Positions 47,824 to 59,600 of a stretch of 64,000 nucleotides of DNA are shown one piece after another. The stretch's first letter is position 1, and each line of letters begins with the position of its first letter. A program made the position numbers and the translations under genes. A model generated the notes under the pieces. That model saw only the letters and a list, made by a program, of their open reading frames with translations. It ran no database searches and was not told the DNA's origin. The DNA lies in assembly GCF_024585265.1 (NCBI RefSeq), contig NZ_CP036533.1, positions 6,271,001-6,335,000 on the forward strand, in the 5' to 3' direction. The DNA comes from Bradyrhizobium sp. WBAH42. GTDB lineage: Bacteria > Pseudomonadota > Alphaproteobacteria > Rhizobiales > Xanthobacteraceae.

Positions 47824-48184
47824 GTGCGTTTCCCAAATCCCCGGCATGGGGACGTGCCCCTAAGATGGTCAGACTTCCCGAAAAGTGAAGCCGGTTTCGG
47901 AACCCATGGCTGCGGCCCTCAGTCGCGGGGATGTGGCAAAAGCCCATATTTGGCGGGGGTTTGGCCGAGGTACGCGGGGAACCGCGGTCGCCAGTTACCG
48001 GTGGGCTTGGGGCCGGGATTTCAGCTTTTTCCCGCGTCCGTTGCGAAGCGCAACTCTATCCACCGTCATTGCGAGGAGCCCTTGCGACGAAGCAATCTAG
48101 GATGGTTCCACGCACGCAGTCTGGATTGCTTCGCTTCGCTCGCAATGACGGAGAATGCGGGAACGGCGCAGCGCCGCTCGCCCC
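47824..48184. other. 361-base intergenic region with a family A repeat; no gene seen
   Basis: The region between the Tim44-domain start and the end of cckA holds one repeat copy (48065-48150). Frames crossing it have no domains. The part near 47824-47900 should carry the promoter of the Tim44-domain gene. Confidence 0.6.
48065..48150. repeat. Dispersed palindromic repeat, family A copy 4
   Basis: CGTCATTGCGAGGAGCCCTTGCGACGAAGC at left and GCTTCGCTTCGCTCGCAATGACG at right pair through most of their length. It is inverted relative to copies 1-3 and lies just before the cckA stop (downstream side). Confidence 0.9.
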
Positions 48185-50770
<2,586 letters not shown>

Positions 50771-50924
50771 CTCAAGCTGGCGCGGCCTGTCGGCAGAGAA
50801 TCAACGCGCCACGGGGCGCATGGGGTCCTCCCTGCCTGAATCGGACCCTGAGGTGCAAGGGCAGCAGCGGCGAAAGGTACGCTGATTCCCAGATTACGGC
50901 CATTTCCGGTACTTTTCGGGCATC

Positions 50925-52004
50925 TTATCCCCGTCCGGCGCCAAATCCCTGCTTCAGGCGCATGACGTAGCCGATGACCTCGGCGACCGCATGGTAATGC
51001 TCGGTCGGGATTTCCTGGTCGATGTCGACCGTGGCGTAGAGCGCGCGGGCCAGCGGCACGTTCTCCACGATCGGGATGTCGTGCTCGCGGGCGACCTCCC
51101 GGATCTTGAAGGCGAGGTTGTCGACGCCCTTGGCGACGCAGATCGGCGCGGTCATGCCGCGCTCGTAGGACAGCGCCACCGAATAGTGGGTCGGGTTGGT
51201 GATGATCACGGAGGCCTTGGGAACCGCCGCCATCATGCGCTTCTTGGCGCGCTGCTGCCGCAGCTGCCTGATCTTGCCCTTGATGTGCGGGTCGCCTTCG
51301 GACTGCTTGAACTCTTCCTTGATCTCCTGGAGCGACATCTTCTGCCGCTGGAACCAGCTGCGATACTGGAAGAAATAGTCGGCAATTGCGACGATCGCGA
51401 GTGCGGCGACCACCGCGCCAAGCAGATGAATCGTCATGCTGGTGCTGGCGCCGAGCATGGCGGCCGGATCGAGCCTGACCATCGCCTCCATGCGATGCCG
51501 CTCCGGCCACAGGATCATGGTCATGACCACGCTGAGAGCGACCAGCTTGCCGATGCCTTTGAGAAAATTGGCGGCCGCCTGCTTGCCGAAGATGCGCTTG
51601 AAGCCGGCGCCGGGCGAGATCTTGCTGAATTTTGGTGTGAGGGATTCGGCCGACCAGACCAGGCGGTGCTGCAGCATGTTGCCGGCAATCGCCGCCAGCA
51701 TCAGCATCAGCAGAGGCACGCCGATCGCCGCGAGAATGGCAAATTCGATCTGCTGCATCAGCGCGAGCAGGGCCTTGCCGTCGGTCTTGATCATCCAGGA
51801 ATTGGCGAGCAGGCCCCGCATCGGCGTCAGCAGCCCGCTGCCGACCGAGCCGGAGAAGGTCGAGACCACGAGCGTGCCGCCCGCCATCATGAACCAGGTG
51901 TTGATCTCCTGGCTCTTGGCGACGTCGCCGCGTTGAAGCGCATCGTCGAGGCGCTTTTGCGTCGGGTCTTCTGTTTGACTTTCGGGATCGTTGTCTTCCG
52001 CCAT
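50925..52004 (-). CDS. flhB: Flagellar export switch protein FlhB
   Basis: The 359-aa product has four membrane spans and a cytoplasmic domain with the autocleavage site NPTH (270-273) in KASVIITNPTHYSVAL, which switches export from rod/hook to filament substrates. The N-terminus DPESQTEDPTQKRLDDALQRGDVAKSQ is typical. It starts 7 bases after the fliR stop, so the two are translationally close. It is the sixth gene of the flgB-flgC-fliE-fliQ-fliR-flhB run. Confidence 0.96.
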   Translation of the reverse strand: MAEDNDPESQTEDPTQKRLDDALQRGDVAKSQEINTWFMMAGGTLVVSTFSGSVGSGLLTPMRGLLANSWMIKTDGKALLALMQQIEFAILAAIGVPLLMLMLAAIAGNMLQHRLVWSAESLTPKFSKISPGAGFKRIFGKQAAANFLKGIGKLVALSVVMTMILWPERHRMEAMVRLDPAAMLGASTSMTIHLLGAVVAALAIVAIADYFFQYRSWFQRQKMSLQEIKEEFKQSEGDPHIKGKIRQLRQQRAKKRMMAAVPKASVIITNPTHYSVALSYERGMTAPICVAKGVDNLAFKIREVAREHDIPIVENVPLARALYATVDIDQEIPTEHYHAVAEVIGYVMRLKQGFGAGRG

Positions 52005-52011
52005 CGATCAC

Positions 52012-52782
52012 CTACTTGAGCGGCATCATCTGGTGCATGACACCGATGAAGTAGTCGAGATAGGTGCCCATCATCGCGGTGAGCACCACGGCGAGCACCA
52101 GGAAGCCCGCGAAGATCGACAGCGGCACGCCGACGAAATAGACCTGCATCTGCGGCATCAGCCGCGCCAGCACGCCCAGCCCGATGTTGAAGACGAGGCC
52201 GAACACCAGGAACGGCCCGGAGAGCTGCAGGCCGAGGCGGAACGCGGCGGCGAAGGCGCGCGTTGCGAGCGAAGCGATGTCGCCGCTCGACACGGTCTCG
52301 CCCGGCGAGAAGATCGTGTAGCTGTCGTTCAGCGCCGCGATCACCAGATGGTGGCTGTCGGTGGCGAACAGCAGCGTCACGCCCAGCATGGTCAGGAAGT
52401 TGCCGACCAGCACGCCCTGCTGTCCCTGCGTCGGATCGACCGAGGTGACGAAGCCGAGCCCCATCTGCTGCGCGATCACGGATCCCGCGACCTGGAGCGC
52501 CGACAACGTCACGCGCGCGGTCGCGCCCAAGACGATGCCGATCGCGATCTCATGCAGCATCAAGACCAGCAGCGGCGCCAGCGAGCCCATGTCGACCTGG
52601 TAGGCATTGCGATGCAGCGGCAGGATGATCAGCGTGAGCAGCAACGCGATCGACAGCTTGATCCGTGTCGGAATGTTGGTCTCGCCGAGCCCCGGCAGCA
52701 GCATCACCATCGCGCCGACCCGGGCGAAGGCGAGCATGAAGGAAGCGGCGAGCGCCGGCAGCAGCGAGACGTCGATGCGCAT
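52012..52782 (-). CDS. fliR: Flagellar export gate protein FliR
   Basis: The 256-aa product has about six membrane spans. The family landmarks are ALAASFMLAFARVGAMVMLLPG, IKLSIALLLTLIILPL and the conserved Gly/Asp-rich cytoplasmic loop (GQQGVLVGNFLTMLGVTLLFATDSHH). FliR is part of the FliP-FliQ-FliR export gate. It starts 17 bases after fliQ and ends 7 bases before flhB. Confidence 0.95.
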   Translation of the reverse strand: MRIDVSLLPALAASFMLAFARVGAMVMLLPGLGETNIPTRIKLSIALLLTLIILPLHRNAYQVDMGSLAPLLVLMLHEIAIGIVLGATARVTLSALQVAGSVIAQQMGLGFVTSVDPTQGQQGVLVGNFLTMLGVTLLFATDSHHLVIAALNDSYTIFSPGETVSSGDIASLATRAFAAAFRLGLQLSGPFLVFGLVFNIGLGVLARLMPQMQVYFVGVPLSIFAGFLVLAVVLTAMMGTYLDYFIGVMHQMMPLK

Positions 52783-52799
52783 AGTTCACGCATTGTGCC

Positions 52800-53063
52800 T
52801 CAGCCGCCGATGATTCGCGACGAGATCCGCAGCATGTGGGCGTGGAGCGAGTCGGCCATGAATGGCAGCGCCAACAGCATCGTAGCGAAGATAGCCAGGA
52901 TCTTCGGCACGTAGATCAGCGTCTGCTCCTGGATCTGCGTCAGGGCCTGGAACAGCGACACGATGACGCCGACCACGAGGCCGACCACCATCAGCGGCGA
53001 CGACACGATCACGATGGTCCAGATCGCATCACGCGCGACGTCGAGGGTCTCGGGTCCGGTCAT
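52800..53063 (-). CDS. fliQ: Flagellar export gate protein FliQ
   Basis: The 87-aa product has two membrane spans: MTGPETLDVARDAIWTIVIVSSPLMVVGLVVGVIVSLFQALTQIQEQTL, then YVPKILAIFATMLLALPFM. The QIQEQTL turn is the FliQ signature. I start at MTGPET (53063); the open frame continues upstream into a repeat and is not coding there. A 172-base gap with a repeat separates it from fliE. Confidence 0.95.
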   Translation of the reverse strand: MTGPETLDVARDAIWTIVIVSSPLMVVGLVVGVIVSLFQALTQIQEQTLIYVPKILAIFATMLLALPFMADSLHAHMLRISSRIIGG

Positions 53064-53128
53064 TTCAAACTTTCCTTGTTCATTTCCACCTTCCCACCGC
53101 TGCTCCGAGCGATGCGAAGACCCTCCCC

Positions 53129-53208
53129 CGTCATTGCGAGCGAAGCGAAGCAATCCAGGCTGCCGCCGCGGAGAGATTCTGGATTGCTTCGCTGCGCTCG
53201 CAATGACG
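53129..53208. repeat. Dispersed palindromic repeat, family A copy 5, inside the flagellar operon
   Basis: CGTCATTGCGAGCGAAGCGAAGC and GCTTCGCTGCGCTCGCAATGACG are almost perfect complements around AATCCAGGCTG...ATTCTGGATT. It fills the gap between the fliE stop and the fliQ start, within an otherwise tight flagellar operon. Confidence 0.92.
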
Positions 53209-53234
53209 CCTGGGACGAGCGCCAGCGCAAAAAA

Positions 53235-53543
53235 TCAGATCGGCATCTTCATGATGTCTTCATACGCCGCGATGACGCGGTCGCGGACCGAGACCAGCGT
53301 GGACACCGCGACGTCGGTGTCGGCGACCGCCGTGACCACGTCCATCACGTTGGCCTTGCCGGCGGCCATTGCCACCGTCTGCGCGTCGGACTTGCGGCCG
53401 GATTCCATGACGCTGCCGACGGCGTCCTTCAGCAGCGCGGCGAAGGATTGCCCGTTGGGTTCGCTGCCCTTGCCGGCGCCGCTGTTCTCCAGCACGCGGG
53501 CGAGATTGGCGTAGGCGTTGGCGGCGATTGTCGGTGATGCCAT
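53235..53543 (-). CDS. fliE: Flagellar hook-basal body protein FliE
   Basis: The 102-aa product links the MS ring to the rod. It shows the helical layout ANAYANLARVLEN, SFAALLKDAVGSVMESGRKSD and the closing VSTLVSVRDRVIAAYEDIMKMPI, which is strongly conserved. It follows flgC by 16 bases. In the same transcript it is followed by a repeat and then fliQ. Confidence 0.94.
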   Translation of the reverse strand: MASPTIAANAYANLARVLENSGAGKGSEPNGQSFAALLKDAVGSVMESGRKSDAQTVAMAAGKANVMDVVTAVADTDVAVSTLVSVRDRVIAAYEDIMKMPI

Positions 53544-53559
53544 GGCTCAAATGTCCTGT

Positions 53560-53985
53560 TCAGCTCTTGAGGATGTCGAGCGTGCGCTGGATCATCCGGC
53601 GCGTCGCACTGATGATGTTGAGATTGGCCTCGTAGGACCGCTGCGCGTCGCGCATGTCGGTCATCTCGACCACCGAGTTCACGTTGGGATATTTGACGTT
53701 GCCGCTCGCATCCGCAGCCGGATTGTTCGGCTCGTATCTGACGCGGAAGGCGGACTGGTCGGGCTTGATCCTGCCGAGGGTGACGACCTGCGCGTCGAGC
53801 GTGCGGTCGAGCGCGGAGGAGAAGGTCGGCACCTTGCGCCGGTAGGGATCGCCGCCGGCGGTCTGCGCCGTCGAATCCGCATTCGCGATGTTCTCCGAGA
53901 TCACCCGCATGCGCCCGGCCTGCGCGCGCAGGCCCGAGGTCGCGATCGCCATGGAGCGGGCGAAGTCGCTGCTGTCATTTGCCAT
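53560..53985 (-). CDS. flgC: Flagellar basal-body rod protein FlgC
   Basis: The 141-aa rod subunit has the typical start DFARSMAIATSGLRAQAGRMRVISENIANADST (the N-terminal axial-protein motif) and the closing VVEMTDMRDAQRSYEANLNIISATRRMIQRTLDIL. The middle carries a KYPNVNSV loop. It starts 18 bases after the flgB stop. Its product is assembled into the proximal rod through the flagellar export apparatus. Confidence 0.95.
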   Translation of the reverse strand: MANDSSDFARSMAIATSGLRAQAGRMRVISENIANADSTAQTAGGDPYRRKVPTFSSALDRTLDAQVVTLGRIKPDQSAFRVRYEPNNPAADASGNVKYPNVNSVVEMTDMRDAQRSYEANLNIISATRRMIQRTLDILKS

Positions 53986-54003
53986 GATCCGCCTCCTTTA
54001 GGC

Positions 54004-54408
54004 CTAACCCTTGCCGATCGCGGTCTTGAGCAGGCGCAGGCTCTTCGAATAGAGCGAGGTCGCCGCGGCGTAATCCATCTGGTTGCTGGCGGCTTTCATC
54101 ATCTCCTCCTCCAGATTGACGGCATTGCCAGCAGGGCGGGTCTCGAAACCGGCATTCTTGTTCTGGTCGAAGGCGGAAGGCGCGCCCGACGGCGTCATGT
54201 GCGAGGCGCTGGTCCGGGTCATGGCCAAAGGCCCCATGGACCCCGTGACGGCGCCGGTCTTGTCGAGCTTGGGCTCGACCAGGTCGCGCGGCCGGAATTT
54301 CGGCGTGTCGGAATTGGAGACGTTCTCGGACAGGACGCGCTGGCGCTCCTGGTGCCACTGCATCTTGGTGCGAAGCGCCGACAGCACCGGAAGGTCGTTG
54401 ATGGACAT
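54004..54408 (-). CDS. flgB: Flagellar basal-body rod protein FlgB
   Basis: The 134-aa product opens with the rod-protein signature LPVLSALRTKMQWHQERQRVLSENVSNSDTPKFRPRDL and closes with SNQMDYAAATSLYSKSLRLLKTAIGKG. It is the first gene of the flgB-flgC-fliE-fliQ-fliR-flhB run and has a CtrA box 69 bases upstream. It is divergent from fliO-fliP. Confidence 0.95.
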   Translation of the reverse strand: MSINDLPVLSALRTKMQWHQERQRVLSENVSNSDTPKFRPRDLVEPKLDKTGAVTGSMGPLAMTRTSASHMTPSGAPSAFDQNKNAGFETRPAGNAVNLEEEMMKAASNQMDYAAATSLYSKSLRLLKTAIGKG

Positions 54409-54763
54409 CGTCGCGGCTCCCTCCGCCCCGGACGGACCCCAGGGACCGCCGCTAGGCAGAATTTGCCGCCTGTATGGTTAACAGCTGGTTAAGGACCGCT
54501 CGCAAAGCATGTCTCCCAGCCGAAGCTGATTCTCGCGCCGGCGCGATTCGCCCCCGCGAAAAGTGGCATTAACCCAACCGTTTGGCGGCGCGTGCACAGG
54601 GCAAGAAGTCGTTTTGGATCGGGCGATTCATGGGTTATTAAGAGTTGGGGACGGCAAAACTTGCCGTGGAACGTTAAGAAATCGCAGTTTTGGGGCATCG
54701 TCCGCCGGTGGTCGGCTCAACTGACCATGGGCACGAGAAAAGCGCCATTTGTCGGGGACAAGT
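54409..54763. other. Divergent control region of flgB and fliO
   Basis: This 355-base region separates the two flagellar operons. It holds a CtrA box at 54477-54492. Further TTAA elements lie at 54569, 54638 and 54674, but they are not spaced as boxes. No sigma-54 type element (TGGCAC-N5-TTGC) was found. No gene was seen. Confidence 0.65.
54477..54492 (-). promoter_or_regulatory. CtrA-binding box upstream of flgB
   Basis: On the flgB strand the sequence is TTAA CCAGCTG TTAAC, an exact match to the full CtrA consensus TTAA-N7-TTAAC. It lies 69 bases upstream of the flgB ATG, a position suited to activation of class II flagellar genes. It is also in front of the divergent fliO. Confidence 0.85.
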
Positions 54764-55738
54764 ATGCAAGGCAGCCCTATCACCTTCATCGTCGCGTTCA
54801 TCGTCGTACTGGCGTTGATCGGCGTCGCTGCGTGGCTGGTTCGCCGATTCGCCGGTAGCCGCATCGGCGCCAACACCCAGCGCGGCCGGATGCCCCGCCT
54901 CGCCGTGATCGACGCCGCCGCGGTCGACGGCCGGCGCCGGCTGGTGCTGGTCCGGCGCGACAATGTCGAGCATCTGCTGATGATCGGCGGCCCGACCGAC
55001 ATCGTCGTCGAGCCCAACATCGTTCGCGCCGCGCCCAGCCGCGACCAGATCCCGCAACGGCCGAATGCCGCCGAACCGCCGCGCCTTGCCCCCATGCCCG
55101 ATGCCGGCGGCTGGGCCGACGACGCGCCGCGGCCCGAGCTGCTCGATCATCCCGAGCCGCAAATGCCCGAACCGCCGCCGCGGCCCGCGCGCCCCTCCTT
55201 CGCCGACGAAGTGCGCCGGCCTGCGCCTGCCCTGGCGGAACGCCGCAGCGAGCCGGCCCTGGGCGGCTTCACGCCGGAGCCGGTCGCGCCACGTCCCGAG
55301 CGCGAACCGCGGCCCGAGCCGCTGCCGCCGCGCATCGCCCGCGGCGAGCCGCCGCTGATGCCGCGTCCGCCGCGCGGCAGTGAGCCGATGAAGATGCCGC
55401 CGGTGCGGGCCGAGCGCCCCGCCGCACCACCGCCTCCTCCGCCCGTGCCGCAGGCTCCGCCCGTTCCGCCGCCGGCGCCTGCTGCCGCGCCCTCGAGCGC
55501 CGAGCAGAATCTCGCCGAAATGGCGCAGCGCCTGGAGGCTGCCCTGCGCCGCCCGGCGGGGGAAACGGTCGCGCCCCCGGTTGCGCCCGAGCCGCCGCCC
55601 GCTCCGGCGCGCGCCGCTCGCAGCGAGCCGCCGGCGCCGCCCGCCCCGCCGGCGAAGCCGGCCGCGGAAAAGACCAGCTTTGAAAATCTCGAAGACGAGA
55701 TGGCCTCCCTGCTCGGCCGTCCGAAGCCGTCTTCGTGA
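54764..55738 (+). CDS. fliO: Flagellar biosynthesis protein FliO with a long proline-rich tail
   Basis: The 324-aa product has an N-terminal membrane anchor (PITFIVAFIVVLALIGVAAWLV) and the FliO soluble core (RMPRLAVIDAAAVDGRRRLVLVRRDNVEHLLMIGGPTDIVVE, to about residue 95). More than 200 residues follow that are mostly P, A, R and E, with a helical end that reads ENLEDEMASLLGRP. FliO in most bacteria stops soon after the core. The GTGA overlap with fliP shows coupled translation. Confidence 0.9.
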   Translation: MQGSPITFIVAFIVVLALIGVAAWLVRRFAGSRIGANTQRGRMPRLAVIDAAAVDGRRRLVLVRRDNVEHLLMIGGPTDIVVEPNIVRAAPSRDQIPQRPNAAEPPRLAPMPDAGGWADDAPRPELLDHPEPQMPEPPPRPARPSFADEVRRPAPALAERRSEPALGGFTPEPVAPRPEREPRPEPLPPRIARGEPPLMPRPPRGSEPMKMPPVRAERPAAPPPPPPVPQAPPVPPPAPAAAPSSAEQNLAEMAQRLEAALRRPAGETVAPPVAPEPPPAPARAARSEPPAPPAPPAKPAAEKTSFENLEDEMASLLGRPKPSS

Positions 55739-56493
55739 GGTTGCCGGCCCTCCCGCGTAGAGTTCTTTTTCTTTCTGTCCTGGTCGGCGCGGCTTCGCTC
55801 GCGAGCCTCGCGCATGCCCAGGACATCAGCATCAATCTCGGCGGCGGCGCGGGCGGCGGCGGCGTCACCGAGCGCGCGATCCAGCTGATCGCACTGCTCA
55901 CGGTGCTCTCGATCGCGCCGTCGATCCTGATCATGATGACGTCGTTCACGCGCATCGTGGTGGTGCTGTCGCTGCTGCGCACCGCGATGGGCACCGCGAC
56001 CGCCCCGCCGAACTCGGTGATCATCGCGCTCGCGATGTTCCTCACCTTCTTCGTGATGGGACCTGTCCTGCAGAAATCCTATGACGAGGGCATCCGCCCG
56101 CTCGTCGCCAACCAGATCGGCGTCGAGGATGCGCTCCAGCGCGCCTCCGTGCCCCTCCGCGGCTTCATGCAGAAGAACGTGCGCGAGAAGGACCTGAAAC
56201 TGTTCCTGGATCTCTCCGGCGAGGCACCGCCCGCCACGCCGGACGATCTCGCACTGCGCATTCTCGTCCCCGCCTTCATGATCTCCGAGCTGAAGCGCGC
56301 CTTCGAGATCGGCTTCCTGTTGTTCCTGCCCTTCCTGATCATCGACCTCGTCGTCGCCTCGGTGCTGATGTCGATGGGCATGATGATGCTGCCGCCGGCG
56401 ACGATCTCGCTGCCGTTCAAGCTGATCTTCTTCGTGCTGGTCGACGGCTGGTCGCTGGTGGCGGGGAGCTTGGTGCAGAGTTACGGGGGGTGA
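55735..56493 (+). CDS. fliP: Flagellar export gate protein FliP
   Basis: The 252-aa product has a cleavable signal peptide (MRLPALPRRVLFLSVLVGAASLASLAHA), then the FliP family body: LTVLSIAPSILIMMTSFTRIVVVLSLLR, the loop with FMQKNVREKDLKLFLDL, and LVPAFMISELKRAFEIGFLLFLPFLIIDLVVASVLMSMGMMMLPP near the end. It is the pore component of the type III export gate. The start codon is GTG, overlapping the fliO stop. Confidence 0.96.
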   Translation: MRLPALPRRVLFLSVLVGAASLASLAHAQDISINLGGGAGGGGVTERAIQLIALLTVLSIAPSILIMMTSFTRIVVVLSLLRTAMGTATAPPNSVIIALAMFLTFFVMGPVLQKSYDEGIRPLVANQIGVEDALQRASVPLRGFMQKNVREKDLKLFLDLSGEAPPATPDDLALRILVPAFMISELKRAFEIGFLLFLPFLIIDLVVASVLMSMGMMMLPPATISLPFKLIFFVLVDGWSLVAGSLVQSYGG

Positions 56494-56554
56494 GGCGGCC
56501 TTCGGGCGATGCCTGCATCCCCTCCGCCCTCAGCGATCGCCTCCGCTCCCTCCC

Positions 56555-56641
56555 CGTCATTGCGAGGAGCCCTTGCGACGAAGCAATCCAGACTGCCTCG
56601 GCGGAACGACGCTGGATTGCTTCGCTACGCTCGCAATGACG
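56555..56641. repeat. Dispersed palindromic repeat, family A copy 6
   Basis: CGTCATTGCGAGGAGCCCTTGCGACGAAGC and GCTTCGCTACGCTCGCAATGACG pair around AATCCAGACTG...CTGGATT. It sits between the fliP stop and the end of the convergent TPR gene. Confidence 0.9.
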
Positions 56642-56686
56642 AGATCGTGGAACCGTCGCGGGCCGCGCCTCGGGCGGTAGCGAGCT

Positions 56687-59600
56687 CTACCGCGTCATCT
56701 TGATCTGCCGGACAACCGGGATCGTGGGCAGCGAGCCGGTGTGGTCGCTCGTGTCCTTGGCCTGCGGAGCGCCGGGTGCGCGCGCCGTGGCGTCGGGGAA
56801 GCGCTGCTTCATCTCGCGCAGGAAACCGTCGAGCGTGTCGACGCTGGCGGCGAGCTTGGCGATCTCGGCGAATTCGGCGCTGGAGGCTGCGGCCGGCTTG
56901 CTCGCAATGTCGAAGGCGAGACGGTCAGCGCTCTCGCTCATCAGCGGGGCGTATTTCTCGCGGAAGCGCGACAGGCCGATCGAGTCGTCGGCGAGTGCGT
57001 AGCCGACGGCGGCGCGGATGATGTCGCTCTTCTCGACCGCATTGAGCGGCTTGAAGTCGCGGAAGCGGTCACCGTAATAGAGCTCGATCTGTTCGGCGGA
57101 CTCGCGCCAGCGCCGCGCCGCCCAGAAGATGTCGGAGCGCAGGCGGAGCACCTCCCGCCCGGCGACGTTGGAGACGATGTCGAGCGCGAGATCGTGACGG
57201 CCGACGTCGCTCTGCGCGCGCGCCTCCAGCAGCAGGCGCTGCTGCCGGAGCTCCCCGGAGAGATCGCTGATGCGGCTCGCGCGCAGCGCGGTGATCGCCA
57301 TGTCGGGCTTGCGGTTGGCGAGATAGATCATGGCAAGGCGCGCGGCGACCTGGGCGCGTGCGGCGCCTTCGAGGCGATGATCGACCTGGTATTGCAGGAG
57401 CTCGGCGGCCTGGTCGAGCAGATCGATCGCGGCAAGACGGTCGGCGAGCCGGCGGATCAGCTCGTCGCCGCGGCGGCCGATCGGCGTCTGCTCGCGGAAT
57501 TCGTAGAACATCCCGAGCGCCTCGACCGGCGGCAGCTCGTCGCCCTTCGGCCCGAGGAAGATCTGCGTGAACAGCTCGGAGGCAAGATCCTGCGCCTGAC
57601 GCGAGGCTTCCGCGTTCGGCTGGAGCCTGGTCGCGGTGCGCGCGGCGGTGAGCGCATCGCGGTAGCGTCCGTTCTCGGCATAGAGGCGCGAGAGCATCTG
57701 CAGCGTCTTGACCTCGATCGCGTCGCCGCGCCAGGTCATCGACAGCGTCTCGAGCTCGCGCAGCGCCTCTTCCTTGCCGATCTCGTCGCGCTTCTGGCGC
57801 AGCGCGACCTCGAGCTGCTTGGCCTCAGCCGCAGCCGGACGGTCGTTCGAGGCGACCGCGAACTTGTAATCGTCGAGCGCATCCTTGTCGTGGCCGAGCG
57901 CCTCGGCGAGCCGGCCGCGCAGCACGGCGAAGCCCGGCGCGGCCTCGGGCGGGACACCGACCACCTCGAGCTCGCTGCGGCGCTTGGAGGCGCCGGCATA
58001 GTCCTTCACCTCGAGGGATGCGCGCATCGCGTCCATCGTCACGATGCGCTGGATGTCGAGCGGCAGCGAGGCGATGGCGAATTCGACGTTCTTGAACTTC
58101 TCGCGCGCATCGGCCCATTTGCCCTGGCGCGCATAGGCGAGCGCCTTCCAGAGCTGGGAATCGTGGCTGTTGCCGATCGCAGGATTGGCGAGATCCTTCA
58201 GGCCCTGCGCGGTCCGGCCGATCAGGATGCTGGCGATCGCATGCATGATCAGCGCACCGCTCTCCTCCTTGTTGAGGGGATCGCTCAGCATCACGTCGGT
58301 CACGGCCTTGGCCTCGTGATACATGGCGCGCGACATGTAGAATTGCGCAAGATCGAGCCGCGGCAGCGAACGCAGCGCCGGCTCGACCGCCGAGATCGCC
58401 GTCATCAGCTCGCTCTGGCGCGTCATGAAGTTTTCCGACTGACCCTTGCGCCAGCCTTCGGGACTGAAGATCGGGCGCACCGCGGTCGGCGCCCGCTCGG
58501 CCGAGATGTCGACCGGCGACAGCGTCAAGCCACCCTTCTTGCCGAGTATCACCTTGTCGGTGCCGACCTCGACGCCGATCTCGTCGGAGTTCGGCCGGAT
58601 CGCGATGCCGTGCGCGGATTCCAGCAGCGAGAGATCGACGAGGTCCTGCCGCTTGATGAAGCCGCGCACCGGCCGCTGCCCGGTGACGACATAGAGCGTG
58701 TCGCCGGCGTCGGGATCGGTGAGCTTGTGCAGCTGGCCCGGATTGGCGAACGGGATCGCGATGTTGGCGAGCGCGGGATCGGTGATGTTGCGCGACATCA
58801 TCAGCGGCAGCGGCGTCGCCTGGATCTTGTCGGCGAGCGTCAACATCCAGTTGGTCTCCTTGCCGACCTCCTCGCTCGTCAGCGAATATACCAGCGGACG
58901 GGTGAGACGGATGCGTACCGCCTGCCCCTTGTCGAGCGGGATGCGGCCGACCTCGCCGATCATCGCGCCGCCCTTGGTGCGGATCGCCTCGACATCGACG
59001 GGCTTCGGCGTGTCGAACACCAGCCACACGGTGTCGCCGCGGCGGAACGCTGCCGCCGGCGTTGCGACCTGAAGCGGGAACGTCACGCGCAGGCCGTCGC
59101 TGTCGCGGCGTGCATCGACGCCGGCAATCGCGGGCGCGACCGGCGCCGGCGCGGCCTTGGCGACATCCGTGGCGGCATCCTTGGCCGGTTCCTTCGCGAT
59201 CTCCTTGGGCGCTTCGACAGGCGCAGCCGCCGGCGCAGGCGGCGCCGGCTTCGCAGCCTCCTTGGGCCCCTCAGGAGCCTGCGCCGCTTCTGCCGCGGGA
59301 GGGGCTGCCGGTTTCGGCGCTTCGGCGGGCGGCAGCGCGGCGGGCGCTTCCACCTTCACCTCCGGCTTGACGTCGATCTTCGCCTCGCGCGCGATCGTCT
59401 CGGAGGTCGGCGGCGCGATCTCGCGGTGGGCGTCCTTTTTCTCGGCGGCGGGCTTTTCGGGCGCGGGCGCAGGGCTAGCTGCCGGCCCGTGACCGGCCGG
59501 CTTCATCTGCGCGATCGTCGCCTCGGGCGTCGCAGCCGACTTGCTCTTGTCGGGCTGGAAGGAGACGTCGACGACATAGTTCTTCTCGTCGCGGAACGAA

